Shown: piece after piece, positions 41,191 to 51,947 of the stretch | Layout of the letters: each line of letters starts with the position of its first letter | Position numbering within the stretch: the stretch's first letter is position 1 | Source of the DNA: Dryocola sp032051265 | GTDB lineage: Bacteria; Pseudomonadota; Gammaproteobacteria; Enterobacterales; Enterobacteriaceae | NCBI GenBank assembly: GCA_032051265.1 | Contig: DAMBYU010000005.1 | Coordinates: 335,118-399,117, forward strand | DNA length: 64,000 nt | Direction of reading: 5' to 3' | The notes under the pieces: generated by a model | Seen by the model: the letters and a program-made list of their open reading frames with translations, nothing else | The model's database searches: none | What the model was told of the DNA's origin: nothing | Translations under genes and position numbers: made by a program

Positions 41191-42054
41191 TTATACCGCG
41201 GATGCGCCACCGACGATTTCGGTGAGTTCCTGAGTAATGCTGGCCTGACGAGCTTTGTTGTATACCAACTGCAGCTCTTTAATCAGGCTGCCGCCATTGT
41301 CGGTAGCGGCTTTCATCGCCACCATTCGTGCGGCCTGCTCGCTGGCCAGGTTTTCTACGACGCCCTGATAAACCTGAGATTCCACATAACGACGCAGCAG
41401 GGTATCCAGCAGCGCTTTAGGATCAGGTTCATACAGATAATCCCAGGATTTCTTTTTCAATTCGCCATCTTCTGCTGGCGGTAACGGCAGCAGCTGGGTG
41501 ATTGTCGGAACCTGAGACATAGTGTTTATAAATTTGTTGCTGACAACATACAGCTTGTCCAGACGGCCTTCATCGTAGGCCTGCAACATCACTTTCACCG
41601 GGCCAATCAACTCGGACAGGGAAGGGTTATCGCCCATACCGGTCACCTGAGCAACAACATTGCCACCCACGGAGTTGAAGAAAGAGACGCCTTTGGAGCC
41701 GATCATCGCGATTTCGCTCTGAACGCCTTTATCGGACCATCCTTTCATGTCAGCCAGCAGCTTTTTGAACAGGTTAATGTTCAAGCCACCGCACAGACCA
41801 CGGTCAGTGGACACCACCAGGTAGCCCACGCGTTTAACTTCGCGTTCATCCAGGTATGGGTGTTTGTATTCAAGATTACCCAGAGCAAGGTGGCCAATCA
41901 CTTTACGCATGGTGTTAGCGTAAGGACGGCTGGCTGCCATGCGTTCCTGCGATTTACGCATTTTGGACGCGGCGACCATTTCCATCGCTTTGGTGATCTT
42001 CTGCGTGTTCTGGACGCTTGCGATCTTACTACGTATCTCTTTTGCGCCGGCCAT
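41191..42054 (-). CDS. atpG: ATP synthase F1 gamma subunit
   Basis: A 287-residue rotor shaft subunit, the same length as E. coli. N- and C-terminal helices (KIASVQNTQKITKAMEMVAA; QASITQELTEIVGGASAV) form the coiled coil inside the alpha3beta3 ring. It lies 50 bp after atpA. Confidence 0.98.
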   Translation of the reverse strand: MAGAKEIRSKIASVQNTQKITKAMEMVAASKMRKSQERMAASRPYANTMRKVIGHLALGNLEYKHPYLDEREVKRVGYLVVSTDRGLCGGLNINLFKKLLADMKGWSDKGVQSEIAMIGSKGVSFFNSVGGNVVAQVTGMGDNPSLSELIGPVKVMLQAYDEGRLDKLYVVSNKFINTMSQVPTITQLLPLPPAEDGELKKKSWDYLYEPDPKALLDTLLRRYVESQVYQGVVENLASEQAARMVAMKAATDNGGSLIKELQLVYNKARQASITQELTEIVGGASAV

Positions 42055-42104
42055 GAGCTTCTCCTCAATGCCTTGCGGCTTGCCCTAAGACAAGCCGCCA
42101 GACT

Positions 42105-43646
42105 TTACCAGGACTGAGTTGCTTTGAAGGAATCGAGGATGCCTTTCAGCTTGCCTTCGATTTCGTCGTTATAGCCACCAGATTGGTTGATTTCTTGCAT
42201 CAGCGGAGCATGGTCACGGTCAACGTAAGCCATCAGAGCGGCTTCGAAGCTACCGATTTTAGCCAGTTCCACATCTTCGAGGTAACCACGTTCAGCAGCG
42301 AACAGAACCAGAGACTGGTGCGCAACGGACATCGGCGCATACTGTTTCTGTTTCAGCAGTTCGGTCACTTTCTGACCGTGGCTCAGCTGTTTACGGGTCG
42401 CATCGTCAAGGTCGGATGCAAACTGAGAGAACGCTGCAAGTTCACGGTACTGTGCCAGCGCGGTACGGATACCACCGGACAGTTTTTTCATGATCTTGGT
42501 CTGAGCTGCACCACCAACACGGGATACGGAAATACCCGGGTTAACCGCAGGACGAATACCGGCGTTAAACAGGTTGGATTCCAGGAAGATCTGACCATCG
42601 GTAATGGAAATTACGTTGGTCGGAACGAACGCGGAAACGTCGCCAGCCTGCGTTTCGATGATTGGAAGCGCAGTCAGAGAACCTGTTTTACCTTTCACTT
42701 CGCCTTTGGTGAATGCTTCAACGTATTCAGCGTTGACACGCGCAGCACGTTCCAGCAGACGGGAGTGGAGATAGAAAACGTCGCCCGGATAAGCTTCACG
42801 ACCTGGTGGACGACGAAGCAGCAGGGAGATCTGACGGTAAGCAACAGCCTGTTTAGACAGATCGTCATAAACGATCAGCGCATCTTCACCGCGGTCACGG
42901 AAATATTCACCCATTGCGCAACCGGAGTACGGTGCCAGGTATTGCAGTGCAGCAGATTCTGATGCAGTTGCAACAACAACGATGGTGTTTTCCAGTGCGC
43001 CGTGCTCTTCCAGTTTACGCACCACGTTGGAGATGGTGGACGCTTTCTGGCCGATGGCAACATAGATACATTTGATGCCGGAATCACGCTGGTTGATGAT
43101 GGCATCGATCGCCAGCGCGGTTTTACCGGTCTGACGGTCGCCGATAACCAGCTCACGCTGACCACGGCCGATTGGAATCATGGCATCAACAGACTTATAG
43201 CCGGTCTGAACCGGCTGGTCTACGGACTGACGCTCGATTACGCCCGGTGCAATCGCTTCAACGGCCGAGAAGCCGTCGTGCTCAAGCGGACCTTTACCGT
43301 CGATTGGCGCACCCAGGGTGTTCACCACGCGGCCCAGCAGGCCACGACCGACAGGAACTTCAAGGATACGACCGGTACACTTAACCTTCATGCCTTCGGC
43401 AAGGTCAGCGTACGGGCCCATTACTACCGCACCTACAGAGTCGCGCTCGAGGTTCAGTGCAATGGCGTAACGGTTACCCGGCAGGGAAATCATCTCACCC
43501 TGCATCACATCGGCCAGGCCGTGTACGCGGATGATACCGTCACTTACGGAAACAATAGTACCTTCGTTGTGAGCTTCGCTCACTACATTGAACTGAGCAA
43601 TGCGCTGCTTGATCAGTTCGCTGATTTCGGTGGAATTCAGTTGCAT
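42105..43646 (-). CDS. atpA: ATP synthase F1 alpha subunit
   Basis: A 513-residue non-catalytic nucleotide-binding subunit, the same length as E. coli. Walker A is GDRQTGKTALA (169-176 core), and the arginine finger region is VSRVGGAAQTK. It lies 12 bp after atpH. Confidence 0.98.
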   Translation of the reverse strand: MQLNSTEISELIKQRIAQFNVVSEAHNEGTIVSVSDGIIRVHGLADVMQGEMISLPGNRYAIALNLERDSVGAVVMGPYADLAEGMKVKCTGRILEVPVGRGLLGRVVNTLGAPIDGKGPLEHDGFSAVEAIAPGVIERQSVDQPVQTGYKSVDAMIPIGRGQRELVIGDRQTGKTALAIDAIINQRDSGIKCIYVAIGQKASTISNVVRKLEEHGALENTIVVVATASESAALQYLAPYSGCAMGEYFRDRGEDALIVYDDLSKQAVAYRQISLLLRRPPGREAYPGDVFYLHSRLLERAARVNAEYVEAFTKGEVKGKTGSLTALPIIETQAGDVSAFVPTNVISITDGQIFLESNLFNAGIRPAVNPGISVSRVGGAAQTKIMKKLSGGIRTALAQYRELAAFSQFASDLDDATRKQLSHGQKVTELLKQKQYAPMSVAHQSLVLFAAERGYLEDVELAKIGSFEAALMAYVDRDHAPLMQEINQSGGYNDEIEGKLKGILDSFKATQSW

Positions 43647-43658
43647 GCTCCAGTCCCC

Positions 43659-44192
43659 TTAAGACTGCAAGACGTCTGTCAGGCGATCAAGACGGCCGCG
43701 TACGCTACCATCAATGACCATATCACCCGCACGGATGATGACACCTGCCATTACAGACTTATCAATTTTGCAATTCAGCTTCACTTTGCGTGACAGACGT
43801 TTTTCCATCGCGGCGCTGATTTTCGAGAGCTGTGCTTCACTCAGTGCGCTGGCGGAAGTCACTTCGACTTCAACCGTGGCCTCCCGGGCTGCACGCAGTT
43901 GCACGAATTGCTCAAGAACATCAGGAAGAACCTTCAGACGCCCGTTTTCAGCCATCACCCGAATCAGGTTCTGGCCGTTGGCGTCGAGCTGGTCACCACA
44001 GATAGTAATAAACGACTCAGAGAGCGTTTCCGAAGCCAATGCTCCGGAGAGTAGCTCTGCCATTTCTTCGTTTTTAGACACCTCGGCGGCGAAAGCCAGC
44101 ATATTCTGCCAGTTATCGACGCTCTGGTGTTCGACGGCAAAGTCAAAAGCTGCTTTGGCGTAGGGGCGAGCTACAGTAACAAATTCAGACAT
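43659..44192 (-). CDS. atpH: ATP synthase F1 delta subunit
   Basis: A 177-residue peripheral-stalk subunit, the same length as E. coli. The N-terminal six-helix domain (VARPYAKAAFDFAVEH) binds alpha; the C-terminal domain contacts the b dimer. It lies 14 bp after atpF. Confidence 0.98.
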   Translation of the reverse strand: MSEFVTVARPYAKAAFDFAVEHQSVDNWQNMLAFAAEVSKNEEMAELLSGALASETLSESFITICGDQLDANGQNLIRVMAENGRLKVLPDVLEQFVQLRAAREATVEVEVTSASALSEAQLSKISAAMEKRLSRKVKLNCKIDKSVMAGVIIRAGDMVIDGSVRGRLDRLTDVLQS

Positions 44193-44206
44193 CAGCCCCT
44201 CCCTCC

Positions 44207-44677
44207 TTACAGTTCAGCGACCAGTTTATCAACGATGTCGCTGTTAGCAGCTTCATCCACGGAACGTTCAATGATCTTCTCGGCACCGGCGATAGCCAGC
44301 AGAGCAACCTGCTTACGCAATTCTTCGCGAGCGCGTTTACGCTCTGCGTCGATTTCTGCCTGAGCCTGTGCGACGATTTTGTTGCGTTCCTGCTCTGCCT
44401 CGGTTTTAGCTTCTTCAACGATTTGAGCACGGCGTTTGTTCGCCTGCTCAATAATCACCTGAGCTTCTGCTTTGGCTTTTTTCAGCTGGTCGGTCGCGCT
44501 GGCCTTTGCAAGGTCAAGGTCCTTATGTGCACGTTCTGCAGAAGCGAGGCCGTCAGCAATTTCTTTTTGACGTTTCTCGATGGCTGCCATTAACGGCGGC
44601 CATACATACTTCATGCAGAACAGAACAAACAGGACAAACGCGATGGCCTGGCCGAGGATTGTTGCGTTAAGATTCAC
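44207..44677 (-). CDS. atpF: ATP synthase Fo b subunit
   Basis: A 156-residue stator subunit, the same length as E. coli. One N-terminal membrane helix (about 5-25) is followed by a long charged coiled coil that dimerises and reaches the delta subunit. It lies between atpE and atpH. Confidence 0.98.
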   Translation of the reverse strand: MNLNATILGQAIAFVLFVLFCMKYVWPPLMAAIEKRQKEIADGLASAERAHKDLDLAKASATDQLKKAKAEAQVIIEQANKRRAQIVEEAKTEAEQERNKIVAQAQAEIDAERKRAREELRKQVALLAIAGAEKIIERSVDEAANSDIVDKLVAEL

Positions 44678-44738
44678 AGCACAATGCCTCTTTGTTAGTT
44701 AACGTTCTGATATTGCTTGGTATCTTAAGCAAAGCTCA

Positions 44739-44978
<240 letters not shown>

Positions 44979-45026
44979 GACAGTCTCCAGTTTGTTTCAG
45001 TTAAAACGCAGTAGTGGTAAGTAAAA

Positions 45027-45845
<819 letters not shown>

Positions 45846-45853
45846 GATGCCTC

Positions 45854-46234
45854 TTACCCTTTGTTGTTAATTACAGCTGGTGCGAGTATCTGCACAACCA
45901 GCACCGAAACCCACGTCACTATCAGCGGTAAAACTACCGCCTTAAAAACCGCCAGCGCCACCACCAGAATGATAAAACTCGCAACCACCTTTAACACTTC
46001 ACCGATGGCGAATGTCCAGGCCACACGGCCTTTAGCAGGTGTATGCGCCTGATGACGCCAGGCAAAAATCATAAATACTATGTTCGGCAGCCAGGCTGCC
46101 AGACCTCCGCTAACCGCAGAAGCGCCCCACGAGGGGTCTTTGAGGCAAAACAGCAATCCGATTGCTATCACTGCCAGAAGCTGGATGAACAGAAGCTTAC
46201 GGGCCATGTTCCAACTCATGAGCGACACTGACAT
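45854..46234 (-). CDS. atpI: ATP synthase accessory protein AtpI
   Basis: A 126-residue membrane protein with four predicted helices, the same length as E. coli AtpI. It assists c-ring assembly but is not essential. It is the first gene of atpIBEFHAGDC, directly behind the operon promoter and 8 bp before atpB. Confidence 0.95.
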   Translation of the reverse strand: MSVSLMSWNMARKLLFIQLLAVIAIGLLFCLKDPSWGASAVSGGLAAWLPNIVFMIFAWRHQAHTPAKGRVAWTFAIGEVLKVVASFIILVVALAVFKAVVLPLIVTWVSVLVVQILAPAVINNKG

Positions 46235-46325
46235 TAGGTTTCTTACTCCTGCTCCCTTAGAGGTACGTCGCGTGTCGTATAAAACTGTCTTTACGGCTCA
46301 GAGTCAAGCCTCAAAAAGCGAGCAA

Positions 46326-46353
46326 ATTATACGGTGCGGCCCCGTGATTTCAA
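46326..46353 (-). promoter_or_regulatory. Main atp operon promoter
   Basis: On the minus strand, TTGAAA, a 16-bp spacer, then a perfect TATAAT, about 90 bp before atpI. It matches the position and sequence of the E. coli atp promoter. Confidence 0.85.
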
Positions 46354-46853
46354 ACAATAAGTAGCAAAAAGGTGAACAAATGTTTAAATAATTTTCTGCA
46401 CGCTTCTTTTTCCACTTTTGATGAAACCCGGACATTTCTGGAAATGGGGTAAATAAGCCAATTTACCGCGCAATAAAGCGTGCCCTCGATCACATATTAG
46501 AGATCTCACATCCTGGATGCATTTGTCTGTCTCTTAAAGTGCTAATTTCATCTTACTAATAAATAAGATGATTATGGCCTACTCTTTTGAAAATAAGGCG
46601 CAACACTTCAAAAACCTTTTATTGACATCCTTGTCAAAATTTTAACAACTCACGCGTCCCTTCTCTCTGTGAATTTTTAGCAGGTTTATATTTTCAAGGT
46701 TGACTATTTTCAGGGTTAGCAATGCCGTTAAAGTTAAAAATCAGGAAAATTTTTGTTGTCATTAAGTTAAATGTCACCAGAAATGTCGCCGCAGGCCTTT
46801 GGCATTTTTAACGTCGATAAAACATAGTTTTTCCAGAATTTTTTTGATAAAGA
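46354..46853. other. AT-rich spacer between atp promoter and rsmG
   Basis: 500 bp with no open frame of note, unusually AT-rich for this window. A small palindrome (TTGACA-N4-TGTCAA) occurs near 46621. I see no terminator with a convincing stem after rsmG, no RNA gene and no repeat. Confidence 0.5.
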
Positions 46854-47477
46854 TTAAGTTCTGTTGGGCTTAATAATCACCAGATGACGCTCGCCATCAA
46901 GCGCAGGTACCTGCAGGCGAATAATCTCTTCTACGCTACATGCCTCCGGCAACACCGCAATCTCATCATCCGGGCGCAACCCTTTGAGCGCATAGAAACG
47001 GCCGTTTTCCGCCGGAAGATGGTGACACCAGCTCACCATATCCGTCAGGGAAGCGAATGCACGGCTAATGACGCCGTCAAACCCGGGTTCGGCAGGGAAT
47101 GCTTCCACACGGCTTTGAACCGGCGTGATGTTCTCAAGATGCAGCTCATGCTGAACCTGACGCAGGAAGCGCACTCGCTTGCCTAAGCTATCGAGCAGGG
47201 TGAAATGCGCGTCCGGACGGACGATAGCCAGCGGAATCCCCGGCAGGCCAGGCCCCGTGCCTACATCAATAAAGCGCGTTCCTTGTAAATGCGGTTCAAC
47301 AACGATGCTGTCGAGAATATGCCGAACCAGCATTTCTTCAGGATCGCGTACCGAAGTCAGGTTATACGCTTTGTTCCATTTGTGGAGCAGCTCAACATAA
47401 CCCACCAGCTGTTGCTGCTGCTTTTCAGGAAGCGTAATGCCTGCGTTATCCAGCAGGCGAGATAATTTATTAAGCAC
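46854..47477 (-). CDS. rsmG: 16S rRNA m7G527 methyltransferase RsmG
   Basis: A 207-residue methyltransferase modifying G527 of 16S rRNA; its loss gives low-level streptomycin resistance. The SAM loop is IDVGTGPGLPGIPLAI, and SRAFASLTDM and ALKG are conserved. Two GTG starts lie three codons apart; the downstream one (47477) gives the E. coli length. A strong terminator lies between mnmG and this gene, 18 nt before the start. Confidence 0.95.
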   Translation of the reverse strand: MLNKLSRLLDNAGITLPEKQQQQLVGYVELLHKWNKAYNLTSVRDPEEMLVRHILDSIVVEPHLQGTRFIDVGTGPGLPGIPLAIVRPDAHFTLLDSLGKRVRFLRQVQHELHLENITPVQSRVEAFPAEPGFDGVISRAFASLTDMVSWCHHLPAENGRFYALKGLRPDDEIAVLPEACSVEEIIRLQVPALDGERHLVIIKPNRT

Positions 47478-47494
47478 GATCGTCACAATCCATC

Positions 47495-47522
47495 AAAAAA
47501 AGGGGCCAGGAAATCCTGACCC
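47495..47522 (-). terminator. Intrinsic terminator between mnmG and rsmG
   Basis: On the minus strand, GGGTCAGG pairs with CCTGGCCC across a 4-nt loop, followed by CTTTTTTT. Although mnmG and rsmG form the classical gidAB operon, most transcripts should stop here. Confidence 0.85.
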
Positions 47523-47536
47523 GTTATCGACTATTT

Positions 47537-49426
47537 TCAGGCGCTGCGGCGCAGCAACCCTTGTTTTTTTAGCCAGACAAGCAAAATAGAAATCGCCGCA
47601 GGCGTGATGCCTGAAATGCGCGATGCCTGGCCGATAGAGACAGGTTTATGATCGTTGAGCTTGGCGATCACTTCGTTAGAAAGCCCGCTCACCTGACGAT
47701 AATCCAGCGTAGCCGGCAGCACGGTGTTCTCATTACGCTGCTGCTTGTCGATTTCATCCTGCTGACGCGCGATATAACCTTCGTACTTAACCTGAATCTC
47801 TACCTGTTCGGCAGACTGTTGATCTTCAAGCCCTGGCGCGAATGCTGAAAGCTGCATCATATCGGCATAGGTCATTTCCGGGCGACGCAGTAAATCTTCG
47901 CCGTTAGCTTCACGTGAGAGCGGCGCGCTCAGTTTGGCGTTAACTTCTTCGACCTGCGGTGAGTGCGGGTGCAGCCAGATATCTTTCAGGCGCTGACGTT
48001 CACGCTCAATGTTTTCCAGTTTCTCGTTGAAACGCGCCCAGCGCTCGTCATCCACCAGGCCCATTTCGCGGCCAGCGGCGGTTAAACGCAGGTCGGCGTT
48101 ATCTTCGCGCAGCATCAGGCGATATTCAGCTCGTGAAGTAAACATGCGGTACGGCTCTTTAGTACCCAGGGTACAAAGATCGTCCACCAGCACGCCAAGA
48201 TATGCCTGATCGCGACGCGGCGCCCAGCCTTCTTTCTCGGCAGAGTAGCGTCCAGCGTTCAGACCAGCCAGCAGACCTTGTGCTGCGGCTTCTTCATAAC
48301 CGGTCGTGCCGTTAATCTGGCCTGCAAAGAACAGACCCTGAATATATTTACTTTCCAGCGTAGGTTTCAGATCGCGTGGATCGAAGAAGTCGTACTCAAT
48401 GGCGTAACCCGGACGAACGATCTTCGCGTTCTCCATGCCCTGCATAGAGCGGACGATCTGCATCTGTACGTCAAACGGCAGGCTGGTGGAGATGCCGTTT
48501 GGATAAATTTCGTTGCTGGTCAGGCCTTCTGGCTCAAGGAAGATTTGATGCTGGTTGCGATCGGCAAAACGCATCACTTTATCTTCGATGGACGGGCAGT
48601 AACGAGGACCAATCCCTTCGATAACGCCCGCATACATTGGGCTGCGATCGAGGTTATTACGAATAACGTCGTGCGTTTTTTCGTTGGTGTAGGTGATGTA
48701 GCACGGCACCTGCGCCGGATGCTGATTCACGTTCCCCATGAACGAGAATACCGGTATTGGGTTATCGCCGTTCTGCTGCGCAAGCACGCTGAAATCGATA
48801 GTACGGGCGTCAATACGCGGAGGCGTGCCTGTTTTCAGGCGGCTGACGCGCAGCGGCAGTTCACGAAGACGACGTGAAAGCGGGATAGACGGCGGATCGC
48901 CTGCCCGGCCGCCGCTGTAATTGTCCAGCCCAATATGAATTTTGCCATCCAGGAATGTCCCCACGGTCAGCACAACGGCTTTCGCACGGAACTTCAGCCC
49001 CATTTGGGTTACCGCACCGACAACACGATCGTTTTCCACAATCAGATCTTCAACCGCCTGCTGGAAGATCATCAGGTTGGGTTGGTTCTCAAGGGCAGTA
49101 CGAACGGCCTGCCGGTATAACACACGGTCTGCCTGAGCACGGGTAGCCCGAACCGCAGGGCCTTTGCTGGCGTTTAGTATCCTAAACTGAATGCCGGCAT
49201 GATCGATCGCTTTCGCCATCAATCCGCCCAGTGCGTCCACTTCCTTAACCAGATGTCCCTTGCCAATACCGCCGATCGCCGGGTTACAGGACATCTGTCC
49301 CAGCGTGTCGATATTGTGTGTCAGAAGAAGAGTCTGTTGACCCATTCGGGCTGCGGCCATCGCGGCCTCGGTGCCCGCATGACCCCCGCCAATGATGATG
49401 ACGTCAAAAGGATCTGGATAAAACAT
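47537..49426 (-). CDS. mnmG: tRNA uridine-34 modification enzyme MnmG (GidA)
   Basis: A 629-residue FAD protein, partner of MnmE, forming cmnm5U at the tRNA wobble position. The FAD-binding loop IIIGGGHAGTEAAMAAARMG is at about 10-30; CNPAIGGIGKGHLVKEVDALGG and NGTTGYEEAAAQGL are family signatures. Length equals E. coli. It reads away from oriC, so its transcription affects origin topology in E. coli. Confidence 0.98.
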   Translation of the reverse strand: MFYPDPFDVIIIGGGHAGTEAAMAAARMGQQTLLLTHNIDTLGQMSCNPAIGGIGKGHLVKEVDALGGLMAKAIDHAGIQFRILNASKGPAVRATRAQADRVLYRQAVRTALENQPNLMIFQQAVEDLIVENDRVVGAVTQMGLKFRAKAVVLTVGTFLDGKIHIGLDNYSGGRAGDPPSIPLSRRLRELPLRVSRLKTGTPPRIDARTIDFSVLAQQNGDNPIPVFSFMGNVNQHPAQVPCYITYTNEKTHDVIRNNLDRSPMYAGVIEGIGPRYCPSIEDKVMRFADRNQHQIFLEPEGLTSNEIYPNGISTSLPFDVQMQIVRSMQGMENAKIVRPGYAIEYDFFDPRDLKPTLESKYIQGLFFAGQINGTTGYEEAAAQGLLAGLNAGRYSAEKEGWAPRRDQAYLGVLVDDLCTLGTKEPYRMFTSRAEYRLMLREDNADLRLTAAGREMGLVDDERWARFNEKLENIERERQRLKDIWLHPHSPQVEEVNAKLSAPLSREANGEDLLRRPEMTYADMMQLSAFAPGLEDQQSAEQVEIQVKYEGYIARQQDEIDKQQRNENTVLPATLDYRQVSGLSNEVIAKLNDHKPVSIGQASRISGITPAAISILLVWLKKQGLLRRSA

Positions 49427-49509
49427 GGTAACTGCCTCGTGGTTAAACGGGAGGGTGACTGATTCCCGGGTTGGCGATTCTACTCAACTTTAGTCGATGG
49501 AGAAAGTCC

Positions 49510-49795
49510 CGGGATCCTCGCTAATTAAAAGAAGATCTTTTTATTTAAAGATCTCTTTATTATGATCTCTTATTAGGATCGCCCTGTGCTGTGGATAACC
49601 GTTTTTAAGCTAAAGAGATCAAGAGATTGGGATAGATCGTTTGCTGTGAATGATCGGTGATCCCACGCCGTATAAGCTGGGATCAAAAACGAGGGTTATA
49701 CACAACTCAAAAAGTGAACAGCAGTTGTTCTTTGGATAACTACCGCTTATTACGAGCTTTTAAGCATAGTTATACACAGAAGAAAGTGCGATCTT
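49510..49795. other. oriC: Chromosomal replication origin oriC
   Basis: Between mnmG and mioC lie all the hallmarks of an enterobacterial origin. There are three AT-rich 13-mers: 49534-49546, 49550-49562 and 49564-49576, each starting GATCT. DnaA boxes follow: R1 TGTGGATAA (49590-49598), R2 TTATACACA (49696-49704), R3 TTTGGATAA (49731-49739) and R4 TTATACACA (49770-49778). An IHF-like ATCAA-N4-TTG lies near 49618-49629, and about ten GATC sites are spread through the region. R4 differs from the E. coli TTATCCACA. Confidence 0.96.
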
Positions 49796-50244
49796 TACAA
49801 ATCCTGGAGTAAATCTTTCCAGGATCCGACCCAAACTTCGGCTGGATCTTCAGGAATGTCATGATCGAGGATGTTCACTTTCAATAAAGAGCCCACTCGT
49901 TTTGCTCCGCAATCGCTCAGCAGGGCATCTATTTTTTCGATAGCGCCGCAAAAAGTGTCATATTCGCGGCTACCAATGCCCACTGCGCCATAGCGAACGT
50001 TGCTCAGATCCGGGTGTTCTTCCTTTATTGCATCGTAAAGCGGCTGCAGGTTCTCCGGCAGATCGCCTGCGCCATGCGTGGAGGAGACAATCAGCCATAC
50101 TCCGCTGGTTTGCAGATCTTCAAGCAGCGGCCCATGCAGCGTTTCGGTAGCGAAACCAGCTTCATCGAGCTTCTCAGCTAAATGTTCAGCCACATATTCG
50201 GCACTGCCAAGCGTACTGCCACTAATCAGAGTAATGTCTGCCAT
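49795..50244 (-). CDS. mioC: Flavodoxin-like protein MioC
   Basis: A 149-residue FMN protein (E. coli 147) implicated in biotin synthase activity in vitro. The FMN phosphate loop is SGSTLGSAEYVAEH, with SSTHGAGDLPEN following. Transcription runs into oriC. A perfect DnaA box sits upstream at 50305-50313, consistent with DnaA repression. Confidence 0.95.
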   Translation of the reverse strand: MADITLISGSTLGSAEYVAEHLAEKLDEAGFATETLHGPLLEDLQTSGVWLIVSSTHGAGDLPENLQPLYDAIKEEHPDLSNVRYGAVGIGSREYDTFCGAIEKIDALLSDCGAKRVGSLLKVNILDHDIPEDPAEVWVGSWKDLLQDL

Positions 50245-50304
50245 TGCGATCCCGCCTTTACAAGTCGTGACGTATTGTACGCTGTGTAAGGCCTGCGATC
50301 TACC

Positions 50305-50313
50305 TGTGGATAA
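50305..50313 (-). promoter_or_regulatory. DnaA box upstream of mioC
   Basis: TTATCCACA on the minus strand, about 60 bp before mioC, as in E. coli, where DnaA represses mioC. Confidence 0.8.
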
Positions 50314-50334
50314 TATGGGTATTACATTCAGGCC

Positions 50335-50793
50335 TCAGGGCTTGATCGTCCGCATAATCGGGTTCTGCAGGGAGATCAGCGTCTCGGTGGACTGAATTTC
50401 ATCAATTGTTTGGATCTTGTTGATAAGTACCTGTTGCAGAGCATCTATGGAGCGGCACATCACCTTAATAAAGATGCTGTAATGCCCGGTGGTGTAGTAG
50501 GCCTCGGTCACTTCTTCGAGGCTTTCCAGTTTTGCCAGCGCCGAGGGATAATCTTTAGCGCTCTTTAAAATAATGCCGATGAAACAGCAAACGTCATAGC
50601 CCAGTTGTTTGGGGTTAACATCGATGCGCGCGCCGGTGATTATCCCGGCCTGCTTCATCTTCTCTACGCGTACATGGATCGTGCCCGGGCTTACGCCAAA
50701 TTGTTTGGCCAGTTCGGCATAGGCCGTACGCGCATTGGCCATCAGCGCGTCAAGGATGCCGCGATCCAGATTGTCGATTTGATAATTATCCAT
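50335..50793 (-). CDS. asnC: AsnC, Lrp-family regulator
   Basis: A 152-residue transcription factor that activates asnA and senses asparagine. The N-terminal HTH (AYAELAKQFGVSPGTIHVRV) is followed by an alpha-beta RAM ligand domain. The start ATG 50793 has AGGA upstream; a preceding in-frame GTG is less likely. It diverges from asnA, its target. Confidence 0.97.
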   Translation of the reverse strand: MDNYQIDNLDRGILDALMANARTAYAELAKQFGVSPGTIHVRVEKMKQAGIITGARIDVNPKQLGYDVCCFIGIILKSAKDYPSALAKLESLEEVTEAYYTTGHYSIFIKVMCRSIDALQQVLINKIQTIDEIQSTETLISLQNPIMRTIKP

Positions 50794-50951
50794 CACTTTT
50801 TCCTATGATTAATCACGAATATCTAATTTTTATAGCCTTAAATTAACCGATTAAAAAGAGGATGGCCTTTTTTATTATTGATTATTGAATGTTGGGTGCT
50901 TTCTGTTGCTTAATCACCGGTATTGAAACAACACAACGAAAGAGAAGAGCC

Positions 50952-51944
50952 ATGAAAACCGCCTACGTCGCTAAACAACGCCAGATTAGTTTTGTGAAAT
51001 CCCATTTCTCCCGCCAGCTTGAAGAAAAATTGGGTCTGATTGAAGTTCAGGCACCGATTCTTAGCCGCGTGGGTGATGGTACACAGGACAACCTGTCCGG
51101 CTGTGAGAAAGCGGTGCAGGTGAAGGTGAAAACCCTGCCTGAGGCGCAGTTTGAAGTGGTGCATTCACTGGCCAAATGGAAAAGAAAAACGCTCGGCCAG
51201 CATGACTTCAGCGCGGGCGAGGGGCTTTACACGCACATGAAAGCCCTGCGCCCCGACGAAGATCGCCTGACCCCAATCCACTCCGTCTATGTGGATCAGT
51301 GGGACTGGGAACGCGTCATGGGTGACGGTGAACGTCACCTGGGCACGCTGAAACAGACGGTGGAAAGCATCTGGGCGGCAATGAAAGCTACGGAAGCCGC
51401 GGTCAGCGAGCAGTACGGGCTGGCGCCGTTCCTGCCGGAGCACATTCACTTTGTGCACAGCGAAGCGCTGCTGCAGCGCTTCCCGGACCTGGATGCCAAA
51501 GGTCGTGAACGCGCCATCGCTAAAGAACTGGGCGCAGTGTTCCTGATTGGTATCGGCGGCAAACTGGCGGACGGTAAACGTCATGACGTGCGCGCCCCGG
51601 ATTATGATGACTGGTCAACCCGCAGCGAAGGCAGTTTCTCTGGCCTGAACGGCGATATTCTGGTGTGGAACCCGGTACTGGAAGATGCGTTTGAGCTTTC
51701 CTCTATGGGGATCCGCGTGGATGCAGAAGCGCTGAAACGCCAGCTGGCGACAACCGGTGATGAAGATCGCCTGCAGCTCGAATGGCATCAGTCGTTATTG
51801 CAGGGTGAAATGCCGCAGACTATCGGCGGCGGCATTGGGCAGTCACGCCTGACCATGCTGCTGCTGCAGCAGCCACACATCGGCCAGGTGCAGTGTGGGG
51901 TATGGCCTGCTGAAGTTCAGGCTAAAGTTGAGGCTCTGCTGTAA
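50952..51944 (+). CDS. asnA: Asparagine synthetase A (ammonia-dependent)
   Basis: A 330-residue class II synthetase-like enzyme that makes asparagine from aspartate, ammonia and ATP. The start MKTAYVAKQRQISFVKSHFS matches E. coli; a frame extension of 21 codons upstream has no ribosome site. The C-terminal GGGIGQSRLTMLLLQ is motif 3 of the class II fold. Its end lies 3 bp from the convergent viaA. Confidence 0.98.
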   Translation: MKTAYVAKQRQISFVKSHFSRQLEEKLGLIEVQAPILSRVGDGTQDNLSGCEKAVQVKVKTLPEAQFEVVHSLAKWKRKTLGQHDFSAGEGLYTHMKALRPDEDRLTPIHSVYVDQWDWERVMGDGERHLGTLKQTVESIWAAMKATEAAVSEQYGLAPFLPEHIHFVHSEALLQRFPDLDAKGRERAIAKELGAVFLIGIGGKLADGKRHDVRAPDYDDWSTRSEGSFSGLNGDILVWNPVLEDAFELSSMGIRVDAEALKRQLATTGDEDRLQLEWHQSLLQGEMPQTIGGGIGQSRLTMLLLQQPHIGQVQCGVWPAEVQAKVEALL

Positions 51945-51947
51945 GTC

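Noticed and set aside
46615..46650. Promoter-like TTGACA in the atpI-rsmG spacer
   Set aside because: No acceptable -10 lies at 16-18 bp, and no gene or RNA follows in that direction.
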